Origin: Fistularia commersonii
Taxonomy: Eukaryota; Chordata; Actinopteri; Syngnathiformes; Fistulariidae
Direction: 5' to 3'
Assembly: GCA_037954325.1 (NCBI GenBank)
Contig: JBBMNZ010000007.1
Location: forward strand, 13,369,001-13,433,000
DNA length: 64,000 bases
A model generated the notes under the pieces. The model saw only the letters and a program-made list of their open reading frames with translations. It searched no databases and had not been told where the DNA came from. Position 1 is the stretch's first letter. Every line of letters starts with the position of its first letter. Positions 35,607 through 49,407 of the stretch are shown here, piece after piece. A program made the translations under genes and the position numbers.

Positions 35607-38600
35607 CATGCGCTTGTGTAAGAGATGGGAGAATACAGTCGGTTTAAAATGACCACAAAAGAACATGTTTACAATTAGAATAAGCACAAAGCAAAATGAA
35701 ATACAAGTGTGAATATAATCAGAGCCCATGTCCTTAGAGGATTCCGAGTCCTTCAAATGCACATTTATGTTTTGAAAAGTAAAGTGGTCCCAGTTTTAAA
35801 TGCCATGAGTATATCAATTACAGAAAACGTTCTATCTGTCTGCTTCCATGACTCGCACCTTGGCAGTATTTTCATTCCCCTGTGGATTTCCTTATTCATA
35901 TGAACAAGGCCTGAATATGAACCTTAAAATATCAGGTCCCATGTTCATTTTCCAGTACAAGGCAAAGAATTACAGGTATGTCTAATGTGTTATATGGGAA
36001 GAAAAATTTTGAGTTTGCTCAGTTGAAACCTTTAGTTCAATGACTATCGCATATTTGTAAGTATGTGCAACATTCTGTTTTGAATATTACACTGATTTTT
36101 AGTGCGAGAGTTAAGGCATTTTTAAGATATAGTAAAGGGCATCTCACTAGACATCTGTGTGAGATTTGTCTTAATTAACTCATGAATCATTAAGTCAAAA
36201 ATTGTTTATCACAGCTACAGTGGACCTTTTAATGTCAAATACACAATCTGTCTATCTTTTGCTGCAAATCTGTGTGTGTAGTAAATTCTGACGAATTTCC
36301 TCAAGATGTTCAGGACTGATCATGTTCACAGGAGTGAGACAGTCAGATTGATAAACATAAACATGCATGGAGGAATAAGAAATTTCAGACAAGTCATTAC
36401 TGCAAAGTTATTTCAAAGTTATTTATAAACCAAAATATGAGCTTTCTGGTATTTGTTGAGAGATGAATGTTCAGACGCATGATAAATATAAACTATGAAC
36501 CTGCGCACTCCTGTGTACACGTCCAAAGCACTTATCCAAACATTGGGGCTTCTCTTGACACCATGCTCTCTCCAAGTCCTGCAAACACATGTTCCTGCTT
36601 GGCTTCATTTCCTTCCTCTGGTCTCTCCAGACTCACAGCTCCCTCTGCAGCGGATCTGACAGTGTGATGGAACCAAAGCCAAGTTTATACCTCACAACTC
36701 TCAAAGTTGTCAGATTGCTGCAGTGTTCACACTTCAGACTTTCTGTCTGGAATCTGGAATCTTTGGGGCAGTTGTGGGTTTTGCACAACACATAGCTCGG
36801 TTGTGACAGGTGATCACACATAACAGGACCACTCATCAGAAAAAGCATCCGATGACTTGATGGCTCTGGCTATGTTTGGTCATGAAACTCACCAAAAAAA
36901 GAAAAAGAAACTTAGAGAATCAATTTTGTGCATAAGACAGTTTTTGGCAATCTAAAGGGTAGGAGTCAGAGGGGGGTGCTTTCTTTACTGTCATTAAGAT
37001 AAGAATGGATTTGGTTAAGCTGTAGTTGTTGAAATCGGTGTCACTCCAAGGTTAATACACATTACCTAGAGCTGTTTAATTGATGAGGAGGTTATGATGA
37101 GCTTTCTGCCTCGCATTCTCTCAAACTTTGAAAACCGGCTATGCTTAAAGGGCAAAGGCAAGCCTCGCAAATCAGGGTAGTAACAACCAGCTGAATGCAT
37201 CGCGATAAGCTGACACGGCCCTTAAACGGGTTGTTTGTTTCCGGCTTTGTTTTTACTCCCCTAATCATGCACTCCAGGAGAGGCCTAGTTCGGAGCAAGT
37301 AATCTCGTTTGTTTGGTGCAGCTACCTACCAAACAGGAAGGAAAACAGGCTAACATGAGTCGAGGGGAGGCTCTGACCACTGTTTTCACAATATTTGTAT
37401 CATTTTCAGTCAGAAAGATCCTATGGTAAGAAACACAATAGCTTCCATTTATCAAACGAGCTATCGTCCGATGCTTTGATTGCAGTGATAATTATGCGCT
37501 AAGTTGTTACTTTAAAGTTTGGTAAATAACAGATAGTCGGACACTTACTGAAGAATTGCTCAGGCTTTCAGGGTGGTCCTCCACAGTTAATTTAATTTAC
37601 ATTAAGTGATACTCAAAAAAGGAATAATTATTATGTAATCAGCAGGGTTGACAAATTCATGAATTAGTGGATAACTGGCTCTTAAAAAGGTGTGATTTTC
37701 TTTCCAAAATTTTTAGAAAGGTATATAATGACGAACATATTACCAAATAATTTCAAGTAAAAAAAAATGTATCTAGTGATTTTACAGACAAATGAGAAAG
37801 GCTCCTGAGACTGAGGGAAAAAAATTAACCGGGATACCAGTGGAGCCATATTGAAGTGTGAGGATAAAAATCAGGCCTTGAACAAATGCATTGCACAGAC
37901 ATGATAATATCCTTGGAAAAGAGATGCTATTTGCTGATATTCAAGAAAGGGATTGTAAAACCTGAGGACAAAAAAACACTCAGAACCTGACAAGGGAGGG
38001 TTGAATGTGAGCGTTCCAGGAAAGAGTGTGTGTGTGCAAAAACTATGATGTCATCAGAGAATTCTGGGACATTGATTCATCCGAAGGCTCCCTTTGTTTC
38101 ACTAACCTTTCACGGGCTATGTCGTTGCCCAGCAAAACTTCATTCACACCTTTTTCACATAACTGCTGTTGACAGCTTCAACTGCATCTGTGGGAGGTAT
38201 GGCCCAGGTGGTATGTGAAATCATCTCAGGAAAAAGCAGTTCCCTGTTCAGTTCTCCCCTGCCTACAGAAGTGTTATTAAGCATGACACTGAACTTAAAA
38301 CTGCTCCCTTAGCACTGCTAAGCCACTGCCCACTGCATATTGTTTCATCCAAGATGGGTTAAATGCAGAGGCGTTGGCTGTTGCTGTGCTCAATGTATGA
38401 CTGAATAAAGGGGGTTCTTCCAGTTGCCATTGTCTTTTAATTGCACTATTACACAATTATTTTTAGTCTTATTCTCGATAATGCACGTCTAACCTTTGCA
38501 GCAATTCTGCTCACATACATAGGTCAACTGCAGTGCATTAAAAAGCGTGACAAACGATTCAGAACAACTTGAATTAAAAAAGACACTGAAGCCATCCTTT

Positions 38601-40162
38601 AGTCTAAATATTATGATTTGATTTCATATCAGTATAAATCTCTATGAAGTCCATATCACTTCAATAGCTATTCTGATAGTTTTGATTTCTTCCTCCAGCC
38701 TTATTCCCTAATGTATTTTTGGAGGGGATGGCAGTGTCTTTTTATGCACTTAAGATCAAAGGATCCTCAATTTTCTGTGTCACCACATAAAACCACATCA
38801 GATTTTAACAAATGAAGTGAACAGGCTCCTTTTTAAAGCACAGCACTGTCATTGTTTTAGGGTCGGTCTGGCCTTTTGGATTCCCTGATGAGCTTCCCGT
38901 CACACTACCATCTATCATGGAGCGACAGCATGATCTAGGTGCACGCCCGGTGCCCACACACATCCTCGAGTCTGTCATTGCGTGGTTCACTGTTTGCAGA
39001 TATTGAATTATTGTTTCTGTCTTTCCTCAAAAACTATTCAAAAACTCAAAAACTATTAACTGTTAGGTGTGGAAAGTATGTGAATCGCACCATACTTGAC
39101 ATATTACATCTCTACAGAAGTTTTCCAGGTTATGTTCCGATTTAAACTTTTTGAATCAAAAGAGGGCTTTGTAATTCTGAAGTTGAACCATGAGTTAGAT
39201 TAATTATTTTTTTTATTTATTTTTGTTATAAAGCATCAAAGCATCTTTCAAAATAAGTTTGGGCAAAGTGAATATGCAGCTTGGAATTCAGTGCAAATTA
39301 AAATAGGCCATAGTCACATGAGATGTGAGGATTTTTTTTTTCTTTCTTTGTTTTTTATTTTATTTTATTTTCAAAGCAGAGGGCAGTCATCAACAATGCT
39401 GTGTAACAAAGTCATATATTGCAAGGCCATTTTTAGTCTATTTTACTCAAGTCAAATAATTTCAGTACTTATAAAAGTAAGTCAAACATATATTAACGTG
39501 TAAAAACATTCCTCATATTGCACTGTTCCCAGACATGTTGATGAATAACTTTCTCAGCATGATAAGTCAATATCTTGTAGGATATCTTAATCACATGCCC
39601 ATCATTTGTTCTTTGAGGTTCTGCTTGGATCGAAATAGGGTTAAAGTGCATTAGATTCGCCCAGAACCTTGAAACATAGATGCAAATAGCATGTTTTCTG
39701 TCTGGAGTCCATTTCCCCCCCAGTGTAGGTAACAAAAAAAATCCATTTTGCCCACTTGCTGCTAAAGATAAGTGGGATAAGTGTCATTGAGAGAAGGATA
39801 GGACTCAACAAGATAGGAAAGAAGTAATAGTTGATGCATAAAAAAATGCATACAAAGTGTTTATATAGTTTGTTTTCTTTTGTTTCATTATGAATCTTTC
39901 CTTCAAAGGCTAACATTATTAGTGTTTGCCCTTTACAATTTCAAAAGTACCCTCAGCTTGGAGAACCCGACTAGGAGTGCAATCACCCTGCAGATGAAAC
40001 TCAGGGATTCAGATAATACTGTGGACATTTTCTGCTCTTTGAAAAATATATGAATCTATTGCCAGGTAAATAAGCCAGTGCTCCGCTTCCCACAGACTCT
40101 GGAAGATGCAGTCAGGTTGATTAAGGACTTATTTGTGAACAGTTGTCCGTCTCTTTACTTCA
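34941..40162. other. Non-coding sequence with a TG microsatellite
   Basis: No gene recognised. The TG repeat at 35.54 kb is listed separately. The part at 37.09-37.35 kb has more CpG and GC than its surroundings, without a coding match. Confidence 0.6.
35542..35606. repeat. TG dinucleotide microsatellite
   Basis: About 27 TG units with a few interrupted ones at the right end. Open frames of all Cys-Val or (minus) Thr-His come from this repeat. Confidence 0.97.
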
Positions 40163-40290
40163 CCCCTGTGATCGACCAGCAAGCCTTCCAGGGTGTATTT
40201 CACCTTTATCCTAATGTCAGCTGGCATTAGAGCTAGCCTGCCGCCTACTTGTGTGTCAGATAAAGTGTATACAAAATGGATGGATGGATG
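40163..40290 (+). mobile_element. SINE tail with GGAT repeat
   Basis: The tail words of the family appear in order: 'ccctgtgatcgaccagc', 'ccagggtgta', 'cctaatgtcagctggcattag', then 'tacaaaatggatggatggatg', the usual simple-repeat end. The head is missing, as expected for a 5'-truncated retroposed copy. Confidence 0.75.
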
Positions 40291-43200
40291 TCAGCAATGA
40301 CGTGGCCATTTTATCTCTGTGCAGGACCTTTCTAAGGCTGCAGTGCACATACAGTCTTGATACTGCCCATTTTCAGAATGTTGAGTTTTTTTTTTTAATT
40401 AAAGAGTCCTCAGTTGTTTTTATGACTCAGGCAGAGCTGTCAAATGCAGGCTGGACCACAGTTGTTCTGTTGCTCCATCTCATCCAGCCCTCTTCACATA
40501 TGAGACACAGCATCTCTTGAAGTGACAGCTGAGCAGTGATGGTGGCTGCTTTCAAGACAGACTGAAAAGCAGCAAGTGGTGATGAGAAAACAGCTTGTTG
40601 AAAAATGACTTGATTTTGTTAAAGACAGCACCTGTAGTGAGTTCAAGGACCACCATGGTATGAGAATAACAGAGTAATTTATTTATCTGATATGGGAATA
40701 GTAGTCTCACCTTCTTGTGCTACATTAAAAAATGAGCATATCTTGATGGAAAATCCGTCAGTGAAGATGGAATATTTTGTACATATATTTTTTTGTCAGA
40801 CAACAGGTTGAACTGCGCAGGGGAAAAACAAATCATACAGCTTAAACCTAAGCCTGCCGCATGAAAACAGAGTTTGTCAAGTTGCGCGAAATAAAATGTA
40901 ATTGTTATCCTGAAATATAATATTTAAGTCCTAGCTATTTAATATCAGATCTAATTTTCAAACAATTGGATAGATAAATATATATGAATTGTTATTGAAT
41001 TTCATAAAAGGACCTGAAAAAATTCCATTTGAAAGACAATAAATGTCAATAGCAGGAACAAATTATGAATTGAGTTTAGGGTATTTTAAGACAAGTATAA
41101 GGTTTGGTGTCAAATGTAACAATGAGAGAAATAAAGAAAAAAATAAATAATGTGTTTTGAGAAAAATAAAACAATGTGATTTTACAGACATCTGTAGACT
41201 TTGCAGATGCCTCTGCAGCTCTTATGACTTTGCATATTATAAAAGTATCTGTATTGATGAGCTTAATCAATAATCATAACATATCAGTGAAACACCCATC
41301 ACCAGGCAAAAGTATCGGAGTTAAAGAGTAAACCTCAAGTCCAATCGGGATTTACATTCAAAGTCAGTGGTATTTCGAAAAGGCTAAAAATATATACGTG
41401 GCAATTGATGAAGCTTGGCCAGAGAGTGGAACGGTCCAATTCTGAAGTTAGTCAGCAGAAAAATCAAATGCTGCTACAAAGGAAGTGTCTAAATTTGACG
41501 TAAGAGAGCCAGAGAAACAACACTGAGCACTTTATGTTGTGACATTCCAGAGCACAGTAGAGCATTGACTCACAGCATATTCTCTTCTAAAGAAACAATG
41601 AATTTTAATAAATGTATCAAGAGATGATCATCAAGAATTGCAAAAGTTAAACATTCATAGCCAAATAATATGTATATTTGGCATTTTTAGAGAAAGACTA
41701 TTTTTTCTCACAGAAAAATATATGACTCGAGTCGGACAAGACTGCTCCATCTAAGCTGCTCGGCCAACAAATTCCAGCACTAAGTACAGTTGCGACAATC
41801 GTCAAGCTCATGTTCAGATCTGACTACTTTACAAGTCCATAAATGGCAACATTTGCATGCTAAATAGTGTGTAAAAGTTTCTTGAGCCAAAAAACTGTAC
41901 TCCAACAGCATCTGCTGTGTCAGTCAAATTTCTGTGCTTCTATCCATTGGTTTGCCCTGAAAATAAGGTTGGATGACAACAAAATGCCTTGCCCTCATGT
42001 TTTTGACCATGACAATACCCACCACAATCAGTCAAACACCATCACATGGTGATTCTCTACTTATCTGCCTGCACTAGGGACAGCAAAGTAAGAATTTCAT
42101 TGTACAGGGAAACACGTTTCCAGACTATGCACATGACAATAAGCACTCTGAATCTTGAATGCTTGCCCGCACTACAGCAAATCTATTAATTTGCAAATAT
42201 ATTTAAATGAGTGAAATTCAACATTTTGTCAAAAGTGTTCCGTTTATTCTCCATTCTGACCATAAACAAACCATCTCCTTCAAGTGTCAGCTTTCGTAAG
42301 TTAAATATTGGGTGATACATCAGTGTACTGCTCTCTCCCAGTAAATAATTTGTAAAATATTCAGGAGCTGAGTGGATGAGTCATTGCAGGGAAGTTATGG
42401 TTTGCACTGGGCGACATCAGACAGTAGCAGCAGCAATGCATGGATTTATGACTGAAAGACTTGCTGATAGTCAAGTAGAACAACTGTTTATCATTCCAAA
42501 ACCATATTAGCTGTCGTGTACTAAACCAATATTTTTCTTTAATCTCAGTTGATAAAAACTAGGGCAGAATAAACTGGAAAGGAAACCAAGTACACAGAGC
42601 ACCATGTAATAATTAGTGATGTTGCATTCAAGCAGCATAATCGAGCGACACATGACATGTGTACAAACAAAATAGTACTAAAGTAACTGGCAGCACCTCC
42701 ACTTTTTTCCAATTTCAGGATTTTTTCAATGAGCAGCTTCCACTTTGTGTCCAGTACAGCAGCTACTTGGACTCCATTGTTGCTGACATAAAATCTCATA
42801 TATCCACTGTCTTCATTAGGCTCAACTTGATAACGTCATCATTATCATCCTTCACTGTACAAGGTGAGACCCTCCTGAATAGTAGTTTAGCTTAAATTAA
42901 CCAGCTATTAATGCAAAGAGAAAGACAATTCTAGACATGGGAGGTTGAGTCTTCTGGTACAGTTAGGAGACTTTAAACAGAGAAAAGTCACAAGCTTTTC
43001 TTCCACTCCTAACCTCATGAAAAAGCTAGATATTTGCTCTTTATTTACAGTGGAAACTCAAAACTGTGCATGCCTTACATATATATATCACCATTCCTTG
43101 CGTCAGATGGGCGTTTACTGGCATGTGCATACAAAAGCCTTTTCACAGTTGGACCCTAAATGGATGCTGATTACATACTTAACCTTCACTTCAGCTTGTA

Positions 43201-44214
43201 AATGCTAAAGCAAACAGTGACTGACACATTTACAGACAATCAGGGTTCAATTCAGTTGTCCAGTGCCTTGTTAATGTTTTACATTGGTTGACAATTCTGA
43301 GTGAAATGGAACACTATAAGCATCACGATGATGTGAAAACCAGGCCAGGCAAGATGCAATTGAGCCAGCCAGGTGTCCAATGAGAAAAATGTGCCTGAGC
43401 TACCTGACAAAAGCAAACAAAAATGAATGTACTGGCAAAAAGGCCCCATGGCCCACTGGGAAAGGGCCCAGTCTGCCAAATGGCCAGTCAAGCCCAACAA
43501 GAAAAATGTCATGGAATAGATGCAGTATGTGTTTCTTTTGGGGAACTGCAGTGCTCCCCTTAACCATGTAAAATAACAAGTTTATTCTTTGTAAAGAGAA
43601 ATGTAGCTACTTCTTGAGGGGAGATGAAAATTGATCACAAGTGGCCTCTAAAGATGCATGTAGAGAGTGACTTAACTTTCTCCTCAGCTGTTTTTGACAA
43701 AAGTTACTGATCTATCAGCATCTGAAGCACATTCAGTTTTGTCGATATTTCAGCAAAAACAACCAAAAAAGTTAATGTTAATTTTATACATATCTTTCTT
43801 GCTTCATCCAATTTTGCTTTTATCAGCATATAAAAAATGCTCTCTTTACAGAAAGCTATGGAAAGATGGCAAGTCGCAACAATGGCATTTTTACCATTTT
43901 TGAAGCAAAATTGAAATTCGGTTGATTAAATCCTTATGTCTAGCAGTAGCAATGTATTTCCAAAGCGACAAAATAACTTTGACAGCTTTGTACATTTAAT
44001 CTCTCTTCATCTATTTATCTGCATTTATTTTCTAGTTTGAGTAAGGACTGAATTGGAAATCCATGTCACACGATTCGGCGGTTAAAACATGGGTTTTTCA
44101 AAAAATCCTTGTCAACTATAGAATACACTTATCAACTTGAAATTGAAGGGGACCAATTTTGGACACATGTTTGAGGGAATGGTATGAGTTGTTTAGTTTT
44201 TTTTTTCTTTTTGC
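40291..44214. other. Non-coding sequence, one possible LINE tail
   Basis: Nothing coding was recognised. A likely LINE 3' end is listed separately at 42.06 kb. Confidence 0.55.
42062..42160 (+). repeat. Possible LINE 3' end
   Basis: The words 'agaatttcattgtacaggg' and 'gcacatgacaataa...cttgaatcttga'-like at the end resemble the 3' terminus of LINEs frequent in fish genomes, with a short repeat tail. No protein remains beside it, so the call is weak. Confidence 0.4.
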
Positions 44215-45183
44215 ACTGTAGCTCTTCCCAACCAGAACCTCAAGAGAGCAAAGGATTCTGCCATAAAATAAATTCAATGACAAGAGCAGCATTGGCGTGA
44301 TGAAATTTGTCGAAGTTTTGTACAGGTGGAGTAAGAGAGCATGCGAAACAGCAGGGTAGTGTCACTCATAAGTGCAAAATGTCAAATGGACTCATTGCAG
44401 CTTGTATCATAAGGCCTTTGGGTGTTTGTAAACTGCTAGTCCGTGCCAGACAAGGCTGTCAAAGTTGTCAGTTGCATCACAGCTCAACCTATGAACTCAC
44501 GTCTATTCAGTGAACCTTTTCACCAAATGGGCAGTCAACATGTACAACTTCTGTTGCATAGCAAAATTAGATGGTTATCGAGAGGCGATGCAGACCTCGA
44601 ATTACACTCTAAAGAGAGGAATGGTATACTCAGGCTAATCTGTTCTATGACCCACAGTGAAGGCAAAATGAGCTTACCCAGACATAGTTTCACATCTGAA
44701 TGAGCTCAACATGTGACAACAGGGAGACTGTCTGACCGCTTGACATGCAAGGCAAAATCCCTGCAATGGAGAAGAAGCTGCTGCTCCTCACCTTCAATAT
44801 CAAGCGCATCTCTTATATATTGCAGACTAATACAGAGGTGCCTTACTGTCTTTTCAGTGCAAGGCATAAGACTAGTCTCTTCCTCAGTGTGTATGCTATG
44901 CCAGCTGAACCTGACAGTGCACAATCTCAACCAAAAAGCAACTTCCATAGCAGGACAGGTTCAAATAATAAAACCTTTTGTCAGTTCACAGCATTTATTC
45001 AGATTACAACGATTACACTTCTATTAGGCAATTGCAATATTAACTGTGACCGTAAGGCAAAGGTAGAACATTTGTTTTTCAAAATAAGATCTAGTTAAGG
45101 TCTAGTAAGGTCTAATAAAAAGACTCTGGAAAAATTTGCAGCAAGAAAGACTTTCTTTGTGGACCAGAGGTTGGGGACCACTG
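44215..45183 (+). mobile_element. hAT element relic with transposase remains and right end
   Basis: The right end, 'accagaggttggggaccactg', closes at 45183; its complement starts CAGTGGTCCCCAACC, a known hAT terminal motif. Inside lie a transposase remnant (44443-44830) and an AT-rich 3' part that matches the piece at 29385-29791. The left end was not found; 44215 is only where hAT-like words may begin. The 8 bp after the end are ATCTAGAG, the candidate target duplication to look for. Confidence 0.75.
44443..44830 (+). pseudogene. hAT transposase fragment (ZBED5/FAM200-like family)
   Basis: PDKAVKVVSCITAQPMNSRLFS and MGSQHVQLLLHSKIRWLSRGD are the central words of transposases related to ZBED5, FAM200 and SCAND3. 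The next part reads YPDIVSHLNELNM and EKKLLLLT-like in shifted frames. N-terminal zinc finger and first catalytic region were not recognised. Several stops make it non-functional. Confidence 0.8.
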
Positions 45184-47958
45184 ATCTAGAGTGCTATATG
45201 TATGTAATAGTCTCTCTCATGCTTCACTGGAAAGTGCCTTCAGTCTGCAAAAACTTCATATGAAATGAGACTTCAGGTTGATGACAAATGCTTGCCTACA
45301 ATTCCCAACAGGACCAATGGCCTTTTCACAAATAGCCACTTCAAAGGTTGCAAGTGCTTTTAAAAAAGGCTATCTTTTACAGTATTATCAATATCTGTAC
45401 ATGCACACATGCTCATGTAGATACAGGAAGAGAGAACACACAGGAGGAGCTTGTTTGTAATTTCTCCACATTGTTTGGCATTAGTCAACCTCAGTGTCAG
45501 ATTGTCAATCTTTGTCGGTCAAATCAAACTGGCTATTGTCCAAGGTATACTGAAAACAAATTTGTCAAAATAATTATCCTTCCATCCTTTCAAAAGCAGC
45601 CTCTAGGAAAAGGACAGGTACCCTTGTGAATCCTTGTGTTTGAAGAAACCAAGGTATATACAAGTCCATGAACTAGCAGTCCCATGACTGCCACAACACA
45701 AATTACTGTCTCTATTTGCTCTGGTCGTCTCACAATTACAGCGTTTTGTCAGGGGATCCATAGTGCTCAGCCAAGCTGTTTGATAAGGAGATCTTGCACC
45801 TCCCATAGACAGCTTATTATGGTTTTTGTAAAGAGATTCCCTTTGTGACTCCAATCTATTTCAGCAGTGATGAGCAAGCAGCTGTAATCACCTGTATAGA
45901 CGATGTGGGAATGATAAGGATTCAAAGAGCATGGCTAAGCTACCAAAGACTGGTCCTGACAATAAAGGATCAATATGCCTTGGTCCAATAATAAACCACA
46001 TTAACCTTTTACCTTTCAATAGAAAGATTAGTATTGGGTGTGAGATGAACCCTTAGTAATGAAAAAAGTAGCAATTTGTCTGTAACTGCCAGTCCAATTG
46101 TGATCATATTGATAATGATAAGGCGATTGAAGACTTCTTTTTCCTGAGTTGTACATTAACTTGCAAAATGAGGGTATATGCTGTAGACAGGCTTTCATAC
46201 ATTAATTATGGTTTGAAGAGATTTGTCTGCTCCTTTTTCACCCATCTGACTACTTTCAAACTTGAGTCAGATGGTATTCTTGAAATGGATATTAGTCTCC
46301 CTGTAGTATAACCTGGGATTAGTATATAGAACTATTGTCAAATTCATATTTGACAACAGTTCAATGTAAATATTCAAAATTTGTATTTTAAGTACAATAT
46401 TACAGGTAATTTAGAGTTTTAATGCATTTTTGGACCAAATGTACATACAATTATGAGATAACTTTTTGTTGCATCCAGACTAATATCTCCTAATGTTTAC
46501 ATGGCTGTAATGTTTATGGGTTTCCTGTAAATCAAAAAGGGATAATGTATAGTCGAATAAAACATCAAGAGAGGGTACAAGTAAAGTTAAAGTGTTGACA
46601 ACTCCAATGGTGTTGCACCTGCAGTGATGTTGCAGTTGTAGTAGAAATATTTGCGAGTATCTTAGTTTACATATATTCAGCCCAAATACCTCCTATAAAT
46701 TCCATAAATGCAGTTGTCTTTGCTGTCCTTTGTGCTTTACTGGGGGCATCATAGATTAAAACAACCAAGGGGTGAATATATTTAGGTTTATCAGTCCATG
46801 GCATATTTTCTGTGAATTAGAAATAAACAAACATATGCAGTGTTTAAAAATATTAAAATGAGTACTTCACTGAATTTGAGGAAACACTAAAGAACACATA
46901 TCCATCATGCGGTAGGTTAAGTGATCAGCAGATGCTAGAATTGTAAACAACAGGAGGACAATGAGTAGATATCATCTCCTTGGGAAAACTCCTCCTCCCC
47001 TCATGCGTCTTTCTGCTGATGGCAGCTTTTGTCTCCTGGATCAAATTACTCACATCTTACCTCCAAAGAACCACACTTGTCTTCCAGAAGGAAGACAACT
47101 CTTTGTTGCTTGGGACCACCATCAAACCATTGCCTACTGCTTTCAGAGCACACAAGGTTGTTTCTGACATTTTGTGAGTGATTTATTTTGTAGGTGCTCA
47201 ACACTTCATAGTGGACTATAAAGATATCAATTTGAAAAAAAAAAATTGTAAAGTTGTTGTCCTCACTCAGCTGTTAAAACATCACTATCAATACCTTCCA
47301 TGCAGCTTCTAGTAATCAGGATTTAATGTTTTCCTTTCATATTTTTGCCATTGTAAAGCCCCTTTTCTTTTGCAATTATTTGAATGCAGTTTGCTGTTTT
47401 ATTATTGGACCCTATCAATTTTATGTTGACTATTTCTTCTTATAGTCTACTTGATTTTATCATCACATCTGCTCTCTGATATTGTATTCCTTTTCTTAAA
47501 GCACTTAGTAGCATTACCAGGCAAAATATAAATAAGGTTCATCATTCTCTGACCATCTATCCTTGATCTGTATGATTCGGGTAATTTTCAGTGGGCAAAG
47601 TATTGGTCATAAAAACATTAGAAGCAATAAATACATACAAATATTTGAAAAATCAAATATAATAATAATAATATAAAGTAATGTAAAAATGTTACTTGCA
47701 CTTTTACAGCCAATATTTTCAATAAAATAATGCAATAATAGCTGTATTTTTTCCAATTAAATATTATAAGAGGTCTTGAGTGAACATCATCAGCAGGAAA
47801 ATTATCAGACAGACATCTTTGTTTGTATATCCTGCTTGACATGTGTCTAACAAATTAAAGTAAAAATGTTATTACTAAACAAATATGCACAAGGGTAGAT
47901 GTAAACAAACCGCTAAAGAAATACATGCACATATGTGTGAAAACCCATCCAGCCACCT

Positions 47959-48016
<58 letters not shown>

Positions 48017-49169
48017 TACCATAGTGTCTAGTAAGCAAAGAACAGTGGCAGATGGCAGAAGTTCATGTTTTGAGTTGTGGATGCAGAAATCTTTTACACA
48101 CACTCACAAAGTCGGGTTGTTCTATCTTGTGAGATGAGAACAAATCTAATCCAAAGTATAATTATGGAAAACAATAACATAATCTGGGAATTCACAACAT
48201 ATAGCCCAGATAAATCCTACAGGAGGCCAACACTTGCCTCCAGCAATTTGTCACTTTCTTTTAGCAAAAACACAAAGGGAAAGAAAAAAAATCAGTCATG
48301 GGCGATCACAAGTAATACAATCGAATTGTCACCAGTTTAGACATAATTTTGATTATTTCAGGGCTTTTAATTTTGAGCATACCGAAAATATTTATCACAT
48401 TTTCCCAGAATTGTTATTGTAAAGTTCTCTCTTGTGGCCCTGGGTGATGTCAGAACATATCTTTTCCAGACAAATGAGTCACCATGAATACACACACTCA
48501 TCTGGCAGTGAAAAAACACAAGTGGAAAATCAAGAAAATTCTACAGATAGTGTGCTATTTCTCTGAGTGCAAAGATACCAAATGGATTGTATGTCATCAC
48601 TAAATCAATTATGTCAGAGCACCATGACAGTCCCATTACTTTTTAGCTTAAAACCCCTGAATCAAAACGTTTTCAGTATTCAAGACCTATATATCTTCGG
48701 ATTCTCAATACAGAGGTCAAAGTTATACACAGCTGTCAAGCAGCAATTCAACTCACAGACTGACATCAGTGGCTTAATTTGCCACTGCAATTTGTAAACA
48801 TGTAAAATCCTGGATAGTTTCTGGAAATATGTTGTGAAGTTTGTGCACTTTTTCTGTCTTAAACCACAAATTGCATTGCACTCTTTCCTACTTTAATTAG
48901 TCCATGAGAATCATTGAGGTTTAAACAGGTTCCCAATGCTGAAAAGAAAAGGAGATGACAGAAAACAGTAGGAATCAGAGTCATTCAAAGGAACTTAACA
49001 AAAAACAAGGAAAGAACAGGCAGTTCATTTTGATGTTTTTGTAAACAGTTACATTTTGACAAAGGAAGATTTGTGTGCCACCCTATTGTATATAAACTGA
49101 AACAAAACAACACAGGATATTTTCTCTCACTTGATTTACAGCAGGGCTGTGACTTTATAAATTGTTAAA
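45184..49169. other. Non-coding sequence with a CA microsatellite
   Basis: No gene recognised. The CA repeat at 47.96 kb is listed separately; the rest is AT-rich unique-looking sequence. Confidence 0.6.
47961..48014. repeat. CA dinucleotide microsatellite
   Basis: Twenty-seven uninterrupted CA units. Thr-His and Cys-Val open frames across it are artefacts. Confidence 0.98.
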
Positions 49170-49395
49170 TCTGGTTGCCAGTCGATCATAGGGCCACATA
49201 TCGAGACATAACCAACCATTCGCTCAGATGAACGTAATGCTTGTTTTTGAGCTTTGGGAGGAAACCAGAGAAACCCAGGTAACCAATACAGACGGGGAGA
49301 GAACGTACCAACTCTACACAAAAGGGACCCCTTTCGGAATCAAAACAGGGACCTTTGTGCTATGAGGCTAACCCCTAAGCCACCTTGTTGCCCCA
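49170..49395 (-). mobile_element. tRNA-headed SINE, minus orientation (first of tandem pair)
   Basis: It starts in the middle of the family ('ctggttgccagtcgatcatagggccacata') and runs to the head side ('gggaggaaaccagagaaaccc', 'cggaatcaaaacagggacc', 'ctaagccaccttgttgcccc'). Its tail is missing. Confidence 0.8.
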
Positions 49396-49407
49396 TTACT
49401 CAAAACA

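Noticed and set aside
35402..35762. Open frames of repeated Thr-His or Cys-Val
   Set aside because: They are produced by the TG microsatellite and have no protein similarity.
47855..48137. Open frames across the CA repeat
   Set aside because: Same artefact as the TG repeat: a dinucleotide microsatellite without stops.
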